This document shows positions 7,049-16,280 of a stretch of DNA of 64,000 bases, in pieces. The stretch is from Bacillota bacterium. GTDB lineage: Bacteria; Bacillota; Clostridia; Oscillospirales; Oscillospiraceae. The notes under the pieces are model-generated. The model did no database searches. It saw only the letters and a list, made by a program, of their open reading frames with translations, and was not told the DNA's origin. The translations under genes and the position numbers were made by a program. The DNA is taken from positions 62,001 to 126,000 of the forward strand of contig JAEWRY010000044.1 in assembly GCA_023459875.1 (NCBI GenBank). The letters are read 5' to 3'. The first letter of the stretch is position 1. Each line of letters opens with the position of its first letter.

Positions 7049-9643
7049 TCAGCGCACGGTGAGCGCTCCGTCTTCCACGTCCACGGTGAGGACCTCGCCG
7101 GGGGCAACCTCATCCGCGATAATCTTGCGGCTGATGAGCGTCTCCACCGTGTGCTGCACATACCTGCGGAGGGGCCGCGCGCCGTAGAGCGGGTCGTAGG
7201 ACGCGTCGATGATAAACTCCTTGGCTCCCTGAGTAAGGGTCACGGAGAGGTTTTTATCCGCGAGCCTGCGGTTTAAATCGGTAATCAGCAGGTCTACGAT
7301 ATGGGTGATATTCTCCTTGGTAAGCGGCCTGTAAAAGACGATCTCGTCCAGCCGGTTGAGAAACTCCGGGCGGAAGGCCTGCTTGAGGAGCATGCTCACC
7401 TGGTTCCTTGCGTTCTCGCTCAGCGCTCCGTCCGCTCCGATCCCCTCCAACAGATACTGGCTGCCCAGGTTGGAGGTGAGAATGATAACGGTATTTTTAA
7501 AATCCACCGTCCGGCCTTGACTGTCTGTAATACGGCCGTCATCCAATACCTGCAGTAATATATTGAACACGTCCGGATGGGCCTTTTCCACCTCGTCGAA
7601 GAGGATGACCGAGTAAGGCTTGCGCCGCACGGCCTCGGTGAGCTGGCCGCCCTCCTCGTACCCCACGTAGCCGGGAGGCGCACCGATGAGGCGCGAGACG
7701 GAGAACTTCTCCATATACTCGCTCATGTCGATGCGGACCAGATTCTTTTCGCTGTCGAAGAGGGCCTCGGCCAGGGTCTTGGCAAGCTCGGTTTTGCCCA
7801 CGCCGGTAGGCCCCAGGAAGAGGAAGGAGCCGATGGGCTTATCGGGGTCGGCAATACCGGCCCGGGAACGCAAAATGGCCTCGGAAACCAGCCGCACCGC
7901 CTCGTCCTGCCCCACCACGCGCTTGTGGAGGATATCCTCCAGATGAAGCAGTTTTTCCCGCTCCCCCTCCATCAGGCGGCTGGTGGGAATCCCCGTCCAC
8001 CGCTCAATGATCCGGGCGATTTCTTCTTCCGTCACCTTATCCCGCAGCAGGGAGGCCGCTTTGCCCGCCGCAGCCACCGATTCCTCGGCCTCCAGCGCTT
8101 TCTTAAGCTCGGGGATGCGGCCGTATTTCAGCTCGGCGGCCTTGTTGAGGTCATACTGCCGCTCGGCCTTCTCCATCTGGGCGTTTGCTGCCTCCAACTC
8201 CTCGCGCAGCTTCTGGACCTTGCCGATGGCGTCCTTTTCGTTCTGCCATTGGGCCTTCTTGCCATTCAGCTCCTCGCGCATCTCGGCCAGCTCCTTCTGG
8301 ATATCGGCCAGATGCTCCCTGGATACGGCGTCGGTCTCCTTCTTAAGCGCCGCCTCCTCAATTTCCAGCTGGATGATCTTGCGGGAAACTACGTCCAGCT
8401 CTATGGGCATGGAGTCGATCTCGGTGCGGATCATGGCGCAGGCCTCGTCGATGAGGTCGATGGCCTTGTCGGGCAGGAAACGGTCGGTGATGTAGCGGTT
8501 ACTCAGTGTGGCGGCGGCAATGATGGCGCTGTCGGTGATCTTGACGCCGTGAAAGACCTCGTACCGTTCCTTCAGTCCGCGGAGAATGGCGATGGTGTCT
8601 TCCACTGTGGGCTCGTTTACCATAACCGGCTGGAACCGCCTCTCCAGCGCAGCGTCCTTTTCAATATACTTGCGGTATTCGTCCAGGGTGGTGGCGCCGA
8701 TGCAGTGTAGCTCGCCCCTGGCCAGCATGGGCTTTAAGAGATTGCCCGCGTCCATGGAACCTTCGGTTTTTCCCGCCCCCACGATGGTATGGAGCTCGTC
8801 GATAAAGAGCAGGATTCTGCCCTCGGCCTTTTTCACTTCGTTCAGAACGGCCTTGAGTCGCTCCTCAAATTCGCCCCGGTACTTGGCTCCGGCGACCAGC
8901 GCGCCCATGTCCAGGGCGAAAACGGTTTTGTCCTTGAGGCTGTTGGGTACGTCCCCCTTGACAATTCTCTGGGCAAGCCCCTCCGCGATGGCGGTCTTGC
9001 CAACGCCGGGCGAACCGATGAGCACCGGGTTATTCTTGCTTTTCCGGGAGAGAATGCGGATGACGTTGCGGATCTCGTCGTCCCTGCCGATGACCGGGTC
9101 CAGTTTGTTGTTTCTCGCCAGCTCCACCAGGTCGGAGCCGTACTTTTTAAGGGCGTCGTAAGTCTCCTCCGGGTTGTCACTGGTCACCCGCTGGTTGCCA
9201 CGGACGCCCGAAAGAGCTTTGAGGACTCTCTCTTTACTGATGCTATAAGTTTTGAACAGGTCTTTTATCGTATTATTCGCCGTTTCGATGAGGGCCAAAA
9301 ACAGGTGCTCCACCGAAACGTATTCGTCCTTCATGCCCTGCGCGATGGAGGACGCGGCACTCAGAGTTTTGTCCACATCGGCGGCGATGTAGACCTTGCC
9401 GCTTTCCCTACCGCTTACCGATACTTTGGGCAGTTTATTGATTTCGCTCTCGACGGCCGCCTTCAGGTTCTCCGGCGTCAGTCCCATGCCGGTGAGCAGC
9501 TGGGGTACCAGCCCGTTTTCCGCGGAAAGCAGCGCCAGGAGGAGGTGCGGCTGCTCAATCTGCTGGTTGCCGTATCCTTGAGCCAGGGTCTGGGCGCTCT
9601 GCACCGCCTCCAGAGATTTCTGGGTAAAATTCTGCATGTTCAT
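7049..9643 (-). CDS. clpB: ATP-dependent disaggregase ClpB
   Basis: An 864-residue Hsp100 protein that extracts polypeptides from aggregates with DnaK. In order: Clp N-terminal domain (residues 1-150), first AAA+ module with Walker A GSPGVGKT, a long coiled-coil middle domain (about 400-530, rich in Glu, Lys and Ala) that marks ClpB and separates it from ClpA and ClpC, second AAA+ module with GPTGVGKTE, and a C-terminal small domain (ARPLRRYVQ). Length is typical. It lies 69 bp downstream of hsp20 with a hairpin between, so it probably shares the CIRCE-controlled transcript by partial read-through. Confidence 0.96.
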   Translation of the reverse strand: MNMQNFTQKSLEAVQSAQTLAQGYGNQQIEQPHLLLALLSAENGLVPQLLTGMGLTPENLKAAVESEINKLPKVSVSGRESGKVYIAADVDKTLSAASSIAQGMKDEYVSVEHLFLALIETANNTIKDLFKTYSISKERVLKALSGVRGNQRVTSDNPEETYDALKKYGSDLVELARNNKLDPVIGRDDEIRNVIRILSRKSKNNPVLIGSPGVGKTAIAEGLAQRIVKGDVPNSLKDKTVFALDMGALVAGAKYRGEFEERLKAVLNEVKKAEGRILLFIDELHTIVGAGKTEGSMDAGNLLKPMLARGELHCIGATTLDEYRKYIEKDAALERRFQPVMVNEPTVEDTIAILRGLKERYEVFHGVKITDSAIIAAATLSNRYITDRFLPDKAIDLIDEACAMIRTEIDSMPIELDVVSRKIIQLEIEEAALKKETDAVSREHLADIQKELAEMREELNGKKAQWQNEKDAIGKVQKLREELEAANAQMEKAERQYDLNKAAELKYGRIPELKKALEAEESVAAAGKAASLLRDKVTEEEIARIIERWTGIPTSRLMEGEREKLLHLEDILHKRVVGQDEAVRLVSEAILRSRAGIADPDKPIGSFLFLGPTGVGKTELAKTLAEALFDSEKNLVRIDMSEYMEKFSVSRLIGAPPGYVGYEEGGQLTEAVRRKPYSVILFDEVEKAHPDVFNILLQVLDDGRITDSQGRTVDFKNTVIILTSNLGSQYLLEGIGADGALSENARNQVSMLLKQAFRPEFLNRLDEIVFYRPLTKENITHIVDLLITDLNRRLADKNLSVTLTQGAKEFIIDASYDPLYGARPLRRYVQHTVETLISRKIIADEVAPGEVLTVDVEDGALTVR

Positions 9644-9661
9644 GCGTATTCACTTCCTGTC

Positions 9662-9695
9662 AAAAAAGGGGACGCCGGTCAGGGATCGGCGTCCC
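9662..9695 (-). terminator. Intercistronic terminator/processing hairpin between hsp20 and clpB
   Basis: GGGACGCCG (9669-9677) pairs with CGGCGTCCC (9687-9695); on the minus strand the stem is followed by TTTTTT. Because no clear promoter fits in the 18 nt left before clpB, it probably lowers rather than abolishes clpB transcription. Confidence 0.75.
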
Positions 9696-9712
9696 GATAG
9701 TAACTCCCCTGA

Positions 9713-10141
9713 TTACTGGATGGCGATCTTGCGGCTCTCGGGGAGTACAGGTGCCGCTTTGGGAAGGGTGAGCTGCAACACACCGTCGTTGTAGGAAGCG
9801 GAAATGGAGTTCTCGTCAATCCCAGTCACGTCGAAGGATCGCTGGAAAGAACCGTACCGGCGCTCGCGCCGCAGGTAGTTGCCTTTCTGGTCCTTTTCTT
9901 CTTTGGTTTCGCTGTGCTCGGCCAAAACGGTGAGGATACCGTCCTTCAAATCCAGGTGGATATCCTCCTTCTTGAAGCCGGGAAGCTCAGCGTCCAGTAG
10001 GTACCTGTCCTGCTCATCCCGGATGTCTACCCGGAAGGCGGGAAGCGGGGCATTGCTGTCGCTAAATAACTTGCGCTGGAAATTGTCAAACACGTCAAAC
10101 AGATTGTCTTCACGACGCTCAAAGGGAAGCATACCAAACAT
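9713..10141 (-). CDS. Hsp20/alpha-crystallin small heat-shock protein
   Basis: A 142-residue holdase of the Hsp18/Hsp20 type. The alpha-crystallin domain spans about residues 37-130: FRVDIRDEQDRYLLDAELPG, FKKEDIHLDLKDGILTV, RRERRYGSFQRSF and the end motif YNDGVLQLTLPK. The C-terminal tail lacks a clear IxI motif but has KIAIQ. It binds unfolding proteins in large oligomers and hands them to ClpB/DnaK, which fits the clpB gene downstream. AAAGGAG precedes the ATG. A CIRCE element 185 bp upstream indicates HrcA control. Confidence 0.93.
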   Translation of the reverse strand: MFGMLPFERREDNLFDVFDNFQRKLFSDSNAPLPAFRVDIRDEQDRYLLDAELPGFKKEDIHLDLKDGILTVLAEHSETKEEKDQKGNYLRRERRYGSFQRSFDVTGIDENSISASYNDGVLQLTLPKAAPVLPESRKIAIQ

Positions 10142-10325
10142 AAGTCATTCTCCTTTTTTATTCATTGTATTGGCAGTCATATGGTTCATTTGCTAAAAGT
10201 GATAGTTTTTAAGGAAACCATCCTCTTTCCCAGGGGCTTTATGACCTCTTGCCTTCGTTTTATGGCTTTAGTATAGGGTATTTTTATGAACAAATATACT
10301 CAAAATTATGTGCAAATTGTAAACA

Positions 10326-10352
10326 TTAGCACTCTTTTAGCCAGAGTGCTAA
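10326..10352. promoter_or_regulatory. CIRCE element (HrcA operator)
   Basis: A perfect CIRCE: TTAGCACTC (10326-10334), 9-nt spacer, GAGTGCTAA (10344-10352). It lies between divergent hsp20 and an aminotransferase gene. A possible minus-strand promoter next to it is TTTACA (10318-10323) and TATATT (10293-10298) with 19-bp spacing. HrcA bound here would repress hsp20 and clpB until heat stress. An effect on the aminotransferase cannot be excluded, since its start is only 84 bp away. Confidence 0.95.
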
Positions 10353-10435
10353 CCTCCCATAAAAAGTAATTCTTTCTTTTTAAATTTCTTCGTGCTATAC
10401 TGGCTGGCATAGAATTAAAAAATGGGAGGTATATT

Positions 10436-11629
10436 ATGGAGAATCGTCTGCCGGAAAAGGTCGTCGCGCTCGGCACAGCCCGCTCGGAGATCCGGGAGCT
10501 CTTTGAATTCGGAAAAAAGCGTGCGGCTGTGGTGGGGGCCGAAAATGTGTTTGACTTTTCGCTGGGCAACCCCAGCGTTCCGCCCCCGGACTGCGTGAAC
10601 GAGGCGGCGCTGCGCCTGTTTCAGACGTCGGACCCGCTGACCCTGCACGGCTATACCAGCGCCCAGGGAGACGCCGGCTGCCGCGAGGCCTACGCCGCCG
10701 ACGCGAACCGCCGCTTCGGCACCGAGTATACCGCCGATCACTTTTATATTACCGTGGGCGCCGCCGCCGCCCTGTGCTGCTGCCTCCGGGCTCTGGCCTG
10801 CTCCGGCGACAAATTTGTGGTGCTGGCGCCCTTTTTCCCCGAATACAAGGTTTTTATCGAGGGCGCGGGCGCTGAAATGACGGTGGTCCCACCCGAGATT
10901 GGGCAGTTTCAGATTGATTTTGAGGCGCTGGAGAAAGCCATCGGCAGGCACACCAAGGGAGTCATTGTCAATTCCCCCAACAATCCCTCGGGCGCGGTCT
11001 ATTCCGCCGAAACCGTGGAGCGCCTGACCGCTCTCCTGAAACGGAAGTCCCAGGAGCTCGGCCATGTGATCTGGCTCATCTCAGACGAACCTTACCGGGA
11101 GATATCCTATGCCCTGGGTGAGCTGCCTTGGCTTCCCAATTACTACGACAACACCCTGGTATGCTATTCCTTCAGCAAATCTCTTTCCCTGCCCGGCGAG
11201 CGCCTTGGCTATGTGCTTGTGCCGCCCAAGGCGGCGGATGCTTCGCTGGTTTACGCGGCAGTCGCCGGCGCGGGCAGGAGCCTGGGCTATGTCTGCGCCC
11301 CCAGCCTCTTCCAGCGGATTACCGCCGCCTGCGCGGGGCAGACCTCCGATCTGGAGGTCTACAGGACCAACCGCCGCCTGCTGCTGGATGGTCTTCGCGG
11401 CATGGGCTTTTACTGTGCCGAGCCGGGAGGGACCTTCTATCTCTTCCCCCGCTCTTTGGAGCCGGACGCCCACACCTTCTCCGAGCGGGCCAAGAAATAC
11501 GACCTACTTCTGGTCCCCGGCGACAGCTTCGGCGCCCCCGGCCATTTCCGCATCGCGTACTGTGTCCCCACCGCACGGGTGGAGCGAGCTCTTCCCCTCT
11601 TCGCCAAACTGGCCGCGGAATACAAATAA
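10436..11629 (+). CDS. PLP-dependent class I/II aminotransferase
   Basis: A 397-residue fold-type I aminotransferase of the AspB-like group. Visible motifs: FDFSLGNPSVPPP near the N-terminus, VNSPNNPSGAVYS (substrate and PLP phosphate region), LISDEPYREI (Asp contacting the pyridine nitrogen) and SFSKSLSLPGERLGY with the Schiff-base Lys; a final conserved Arg is in HFRIAYCV. GGGAGG precedes the ATG. The substrate cannot be told from sequence; aspartate, aromatic and branched-chain amino acids are all possible. It is a single gene ending in a strong terminator. Confidence 0.9.
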   Translation: MENRLPEKVVALGTARSEIRELFEFGKKRAAVVGAENVFDFSLGNPSVPPPDCVNEAALRLFQTSDPLTLHGYTSAQGDAGCREAYAADANRRFGTEYTADHFYITVGAAAALCCCLRALACSGDKFVVLAPFFPEYKVFIEGAGAEMTVVPPEIGQFQIDFEALEKAIGRHTKGVIVNSPNNPSGAVYSAETVERLTALLKRKSQELGHVIWLISDEPYREISYALGELPWLPNYYDNTLVCYSFSKSLSLPGERLGYVLVPPKAADASLVYAAVAGAGRSLGYVCAPSLFQRITAACAGQTSDLEVYRTNRRLLLDGLRGMGFYCAEPGGTFYLFPRSLEPDAHTFSERAKKYDLLLVPGDSFGAPGHFRIAYCVPTARVERALPLFAKLAAEYK

Positions 11630-11646
11630 CTTAAATAATATTTTAA

Positions 11647-11683
11647 GCCGCCCGCAGGATTTTTCCTGCGGGCGGCTTTTTTT
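11647..11683. terminator. Terminator between the aminotransferase gene and cinA
   Basis: A 13-bp stem GCCGCCCGCAGGA (11647-11659) / TCCTGCGGGCGGC (11664-11676) with TTTTTTT on the plus strand. The T run overlaps the stop codon of convergent cinA. Confidence 0.9.
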
Positions 11684-12932
11684 AGTCGGTCAGCTCTCCC
11701 GTGAGATAGCGCCGTACCAGATCAAAGCAGTGACTGGCCGCCAGATTGCGCACCCGCGACCGCCCGTGACCGGCGCTGAGCTTTCTCACGTGGTACCCCT
11801 GGGGGGTGTCCAGCGCCACAAAGACCAGTCCAACGGGATTGCCCCGCTCGTCCGGCTCGGGACCCGCCACGCCGGTGACCGCCACGGCCAGGTCGCAGCC
11901 CAGCACCCGGCGAGCGCCTTGGGCCATGGCTCGGACGACCGGCTCGGACACCGGACCGTATAAATCCAACAGCTCCTGAGGCACTCCCAAAACGTCCCGC
12001 TTTATTTCGCTCAAATAGCTGACGACACCCCCGCGGAAAACGGCGGACGCCCCGGCTAGATCGGTCATTCTCTTGGCGATCAGCCCGCCCGTGCAGGATT
12101 CGGCGGCGCACAGGGTTAGCCCCTTATCCCTGAGGAGTCCCAGGCAGACCGCTTCGAGCGAAGGGACGTCCACACCGTAGATTTTATGTCCCAGCAGCTC
12201 CCGCAGCATTTTTTCCACAGGCTCAATCAGCAAGGCGCCTTCTGCCTCGCTCACGGCCCTGGCGGTGATGCGCAGCTCCACTTCCCCCTCCTTGGCGTAA
12301 GGGGCGAGGGTGGGGTTTTCCATGGCGTTCATTCTGTCGCGCAGCAGCGCTTCCACCGCCGATTCCCCCATGCCGAAAATATGCACGGTGCGGGAGACGA
12401 TGCACCCGTCGGAAAGGGCTCTCAGATAGGGCGCGGCCCGGTGGCGGAACATGGCGGTGCACTCTCTGGGGGGGCCTGGCAGCATCACGACGTGATGGCC
12501 GCGAGAGTCAAAGGCACAGCCGGGAGCCGTCCCCCAATCGTTTTCAAAAATTGTGCAGCCCTCCGGCAGCATTGCCTGCTGTAGGTTGTTGGAGGTCATC
12601 TCCCTGCCGATCTCGGCAAAAAAAGCGGCGATGCGGTCGGCGGACCTCTGATCGAAAACCAGCTTTTTCCCAAAGGCCTCGGCCAGAACCGTCTTGGTCA
12701 GGTCGTCGCAGGTGGGGCCAAGCCCGCCGGTGGTGATGAGAATATCCGCCCGGCCAGCGGCGATCTTCACCGCGTCGCGCAGCCTTGCCGGGTTGTCGCC
12801 CACCACGGTGTGATAATAAACGTTGATGCCCAGCGCGGAAAGCTCCCGGGAGAGCATCTGCGCGTCGGTGTTCGCCGTGTTCCCCAAAAGCAGTTCGGTG
12901 CCAACGGCGATAATTTCAGCCACATGACTCAT
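11682..12932 (-). CDS. cinA: CinA: nicotinamide-nucleotide amidohydrolase / damage-inducible protein
   Basis: A 416-residue two-domain protein. The N-terminal half is a MoCF-type COG1058 domain (AEIIAVGTELLLGN, TTGGLGPTCDDLT), which in homologues has ADP-ribose pyrophosphatase activity. The C-terminal half is the CinA/PncC domain (AAESCTGGLIAKRM with the catalytic Ser, AVTGVAGPEP), which deamidates NMN in pyridine nucleotide recycling. Length is normal. It overlaps thiI by 4 nt and is last in the nrdD-nrdG-comM-thiI-cinA run, where with comM it hints at DNA uptake or repair, though neither name proves a role in competence. Confidence 0.93.
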   Translation of the reverse strand: MSHVAEIIAVGTELLLGNTANTDAQMLSRELSALGINVYYHTVVGDNPARLRDAVKIAAGRADILITTGGLGPTCDDLTKTVLAEAFGKKLVFDQRSADRIAAFFAEIGREMTSNNLQQAMLPEGCTIFENDWGTAPGCAFDSRGHHVVMLPGPPRECTAMFRHRAAPYLRALSDGCIVSRTVHIFGMGESAVEALLRDRMNAMENPTLAPYAKEGEVELRITARAVSEAEGALLIEPVEKMLRELLGHKIYGVDVPSLEAVCLGLLRDKGLTLCAAESCTGGLIAKRMTDLAGASAVFRGGVVSYLSEIKRDVLGVPQELLDLYGPVSEPVVRAMAQGARRVLGCDLAVAVTGVAGPEPDERGNPVGLVFVALDTPQGYHVRKLSAGHGRSRVRNLAASHCFDLVRRYLTGELTD

Positions 12933-14101
12933 GGATTTAAGTTCACCCTTTCGATTTGCTCCACGGCGGAGTTTACCAGCCCCTCCACATCCAGCGACGA
13001 CTCCGCCGCCTCCACCTCTTCCAGCGTCGGGCGCGTACGCGGATGTCTGGGGGTGAACACGGTGCAGCAGTCCTCATAGGGCAGGATGGAAGTCTCGAAG
13101 GTGCCGATCCTCCGGGCGATGCGGACGATCTCCTCCTTATCCATGCCCACCACGGGGCGGAATATCGGAAGAGAGCACACGGCCCCGGTACAGCGCATGG
13201 CGTCCATGGTCTGGCTTGCCACCTGGCCCAGGCTCTCCCCCGTGACGAGCGCCCCGCAGCCCGTCCGGTAAGCCACCGCCTGGGTGATGCGCATCATGAA
13301 CCGGCGCATGAGAACGGTGAAAAGCTCCTCGGGGCAGGAACGGCGCAGCTCCTCCTGAATGGCGGTAAAGGGCACCACGTGGACGGTTAAACGCCCGCAC
13401 CAGGCGGTGAGGATGCGGGAGAGCTCCAGCACCTTTTCCTTGGCCTCGGGAGAAGTATAGGGGTAGCTGAAAAAATGCACCAGCTCCAGCTCAGCGCCCC
13501 GTTTGGCCATCATCCACGCCGCCACGGGAGAATCGATGCCCCCCGAAAGGAGCGCCGCAGCTTTACCGCTCATGCCGATGGGCAGGCCCCCCGCCCCCGG
13601 CTCCGGGTCCGCGTGGACAAAGGCGTTATAATCGCGCACCTCCAGATGAACGGTAAGTTCCGGATGGTGCACATCCACCGTCAGATGAGGGAAAGCGTCG
13701 TGCAGCTCGCCCCCCACATATTGCGAGAGCGCGATGGAGGTCATGGGAAACGTCTTGTCCGCCCGCTTTGATTCCACCTTAAAGGACTTTGCTTCGAGAA
13801 GAGCCTCCCTCAGGTAGGTTTTCGCGGCCTCCAGCATGGCGTCCGCGTCTTTGCCGCAAGCCCTGGCGCGGGAGAGGCCTACTACGCCAAAGAGGCAGCG
13901 CATGGCCTCGTACGCCCCGTCCATATCGCAGCCGCCGTTCTGCGGCTCCACATAGACCGTGGACTGGCGGGCGAACACCCGAAAGTCGCCGTAAGGCCGA
14001 AGCCGCCGCCTCGCATTGTTCATAAGCTGTTCCTCAAAGCCCCGGCGGTTGAGTCCCTTGAGGACCACCTCACCAAGCTTAAGCAGTATCATTTCCTCCA
14101 A
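12929..14101 (-). CDS. thiI: tRNA 4-thiouridine synthase ThiI (no rhodanese domain)
   Basis: A 390-residue enzyme that adenylates and thiolates U8 of tRNA and supplies sulfur for thiazole synthesis. Domains: ferredoxin-like plus THUMP (residues 1-170), then a PP-loop ATPase with SGGIDSPVAAWM and the sulfur-carrying Cys region of Firmicute ThiI (GESLGQVASQT, LPYEDCCTVF). The C-terminal rhodanese domain of the E. coli enzyme is absent, as in most Firmicutes, so a separate cysteine desulfurase must deliver sulfur. The best start is TTG at 14101 (MEEMILLKLGE), because this matches the family N-terminus and has AGGA upstream; the ATG at 14092 is too close to GGAGG. Confidence 0.93.
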   Translation of the reverse strand: MEEMILLKLGEVVLKGLNRRGFEEQLMNNARRRLRPYGDFRVFARQSTVYVEPQNGGCDMDGAYEAMRCLFGVVGLSRARACGKDADAMLEAAKTYLREALLEAKSFKVESKRADKTFPMTSIALSQYVGGELHDAFPHLTVDVHHPELTVHLEVRDYNAFVHADPEPGAGGLPIGMSGKAAALLSGGIDSPVAAWMMAKRGAELELVHFFSYPYTSPEAKEKVLELSRILTAWCGRLTVHVVPFTAIQEELRRSCPEELFTVLMRRFMMRITQAVAYRTGCGALVTGESLGQVASQTMDAMRCTGAVCSLPIFRPVVGMDKEEIVRIARRIGTFETSILPYEDCCTVFTPRHPRTRPTLEEVEAAESSLDVEGLVNSAVEQIERVNLNP

Positions 14102-14166
14102 AGATATTCCTCATTCCTTATTTGTTTCCATCGGGAAAACACGCCTTCGTGCGCTGCGCCGCTCTG

Positions 14167-15675
14167 CTATCTTTTAAAATAGGCGGAAGAGCGGTACTGG
14201 ATGGCTTCGGCAAGATGAGTGACCATGATCTGCTCGCTTCCCTCCAGATCGGCGATGGTACGCGCTACCCGCAGAATTCTGTCGTAGCTCCGGGCGGTTA
14301 GCCCCATGCGCTCGAAAGCGCCCTTCATCACCGCCTGACAGTCCCCGTCAAGGACACAGCAGGCCTGAATCTCCCTCTGCTCCATCTGCGCGTTGCAGGG
14401 GATCCCGGTGCCAGAAAAACGGGCGGTCTGAATAGCCCTCGCCGCATTAACCCGCGAGCGGATATCCGCCGAAGATTCGGCAGGTTCCCTTCGCGCCAGC
14501 TCTTTATATTCCAGAGCCGGCACCTCTACGTAGATATCAATCCGATCCAGCAGCGGGCCGGAAAGCTTGCCCAAATACTGCTCCACCTTCCCCGGCGTGC
14601 AGCGGCACCGCCCGGAAGGATGCCCATACCAGCCGCATTTGCAGGGATTCATCGCGCACACCAGCATGAATCGGCTGGGATACCGTTCGGTTGCCGTGGC
14701 GCGGCTGATCTGCACCTCGCCCTCCTCCAATGGCTGGCGGAGCACCTCCAGCACGTCCTTATGGAACTCGGGCAGCTCGTCCAGAAAAAGCACTCCGTTG
14801 TGGGCCAGGGAAATCTCTCCCGGCCTGGGAATCGGAGATCCTCCGCCCGCCATCCCCATGGCGGAAATGGTGTGGTGCGGGCTTCGGAAGGGCCGCCGGA
14901 CAAGCAGCGGGTGCTCTTTGGTGGTAAGTCCCATCACCGAGTGGATCGCAGTGGCCTCCAGGGCCTCTTCCCGGCCCATATCGGGAAGAATGGAAGGCAG
15001 TCTGCGGGCCAGCATGCTCTTACCGGAACCCGGCGGACCGATCATGGCGATGTTATGTCCTCCGGCCGCGGCGATTTCCAATGCCCGCTTCACACCCTCC
15101 TGCCCTTTGACCTGTGCAAAGTCAGGCGCGTCGCCGCCGCTTTCTTCCGGCCTCCAAGCCGGCGCGGGCGAAATATGCTCTTCCCTTTTGAAATGCTTTA
15201 TGAGTTGGCTGACGCTCTCCACCGGATAAACCACAAGGCCATCCGCAAGGGTGGCCTCGGCAGCGGAGTCGGCGGGAACGAAGAGATTCGCGATCCCTGT
15301 GGCCCGAGCGGCCAGCGCCATGGGCAGCATACCCGTTACTGGCCGGAGTCTGCCGGAAAGCGAAAGCTCTCCCACAAAGGCGCAGTCCTCCCCAAGCTTC
15401 GGAATCTGCTCCCCGGCTGCCAGAATGCCGAGGAGAATGGGAAGGTCATACACCGTTCCTTCCTTCCGCCGGTCCGCCGGAGCCAGATTCACGGTCACCC
15501 GGGAAACGGGGAAGGCAAAGCCGCTGTTTTTAATGGCGGCGCGGACCCGTTCCCTCGCCTCCTTGACGGCGGCGTCGGGCAGCCCCACCACGTCAAAGGC
15601 GGGCAGCCCCCCGGAGAGGAAACACTCAACCGTCACTTCGTAGCCGCTTACTCCCTGCAGACCAAGGGATCTCAC
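14167..15675 (-). CDS. comM: YifB/ComM-family Mg chelatase-like AAA+ ATPase
   Basis: A 502-residue protein with an N-terminal Lon-protease-like S5 fold (residues 1-170), a Mg-chelatase-type AAA+ core with Walker A GPPGSGKSM and the LFLDELPEF Walker B, a zinc-like cluster (CNPCKCGWYG ... GRCRCTP) and a C-terminal ChlI domain. In naturally transformable bacteria ComM is a branch-migration helicase that helps integrate incoming DNA. The annotated GTG at 15675 has no ribosome site. A CTG at 15687, four codons upstream, has AGGGGAGG at 9-nt spacing and restores the family opening (M-x-x-KVRSLGLQG), so the true start may be CTG. Confidence 0.93.
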   Translation of the reverse strand: MRSLGLQGVSGYEVTVECFLSGGLPAFDVVGLPDAAVKEARERVRAAIKNSGFAFPVSRVTVNLAPADRRKEGTVYDLPILLGILAAGEQIPKLGEDCAFVGELSLSGRLRPVTGMLPMALAARATGIANLFVPADSAAEATLADGLVVYPVESVSQLIKHFKREEHISPAPAWRPEESGGDAPDFAQVKGQEGVKRALEIAAAGGHNIAMIGPPGSGKSMLARRLPSILPDMGREEALEATAIHSVMGLTTKEHPLLVRRPFRSPHHTISAMGMAGGGSPIPRPGEISLAHNGVLFLDELPEFHKDVLEVLRQPLEEGEVQISRATATERYPSRFMLVCAMNPCKCGWYGHPSGRCRCTPGKVEQYLGKLSGPLLDRIDIYVEVPALEYKELARREPAESSADIRSRVNAARAIQTARFSGTGIPCNAQMEQREIQACCVLDGDCQAVMKGAFERMGLTARSYDRILRVARTIADLEGSEQIMVTHLAEAIQYRSSAYFKR

Positions 15676-15727
15676 TTTGCAGATCAGGGCCGCTCGCCTC
15701 CCCTAATATGGATTTTCTCGCCGGAGG

Positions 15728-16255
15728 TTATGACTTGGGAACGGTGAAATGGGAAAGGGGGTCCGTTTCCTTCCACAAGACAATTTGATTGGCAAGTCTA
15801 GTCGCCTTCAGATCAATGAGTCTCTGATTGGAGCTGCCCCTGAAACGGATACCGTAAGATTTTTTTGCTTCTGTAAAAGGGCCGTCCACAAGCACATCGC
15901 TCTCCTGCAGAAGCGCGTCCCAGTAGGGGGTTCCCGCCGCAATCAGGTCTTCATAAAGATATCCGGTATAGGTCCAGACATCCAGCCCCGCCCTGTGGGC
16001 TATAGCAGCCAGCTTTGCGCACTCAGCCGGCTGGAGGAAGGGTTCGCCTCCCGAAAGAGTAAGTCCGTCAAGAATGGGGTTTCTCTTCATCTGCTCCGCA
16101 AGCTCCTCCAAAGAGACTTCCCGGCCTCCGTTGGGGTCGTGAGTCTCCGGGTTATGGCACCCGGGGCAGTGGTGAAAACAGCCTTGGGTAAAAACGGCAA
16201 ACCGCAGTCCGGGGCCGTCAACAATGGAATCTGATACTGTGCCTGCAATGCGCAT
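15728..16255 (-). CDS. nrdG: Anaerobic ribonucleotide reductase activating enzyme
   Basis: A 175-residue radical-SAM activase that makes the glycyl radical on NrdD. The CFHHCPGC motif (C-x3-C-x2-C) binds the 4Fe-4S cluster, and SGGEPFLQP is the SAM-binding GGE motif. The start at 16255 (MRIAGTVSD) has AGAGGA upstream; a longer frame from 16288 has no site and would add 11 unrelated residues. It follows nrdD by 89 nt with two hairpins in the gap. Functionally inseparable from NrdD. Confidence 0.94.
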   Translation of the reverse strand: MRIAGTVSDSIVDGPGLRFAVFTQGCFHHCPGCHNPETHDPNGGREVSLEELAEQMKRNPILDGLTLSGGEPFLQPAECAKLAAIAHRAGLDVWTYTGYLYEDLIAAGTPYWDALLQESDVLVDGPFTEAKKSYGIRFRGSSNQRLIDLKATRLANQIVLWKETDPLSHFTVPKS

Positions 16256-16280
16256 AATATTCCTCTCATGCCTTTCTGTC

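Noticed and set aside
7577..8710. 377-codon open frame opposite clpB, and a 303-codon one at 8789-9700
   Set aside because: Mirror of the ClpB coding sequence; no ribosome site, no domain, and ClpB is complete through both.
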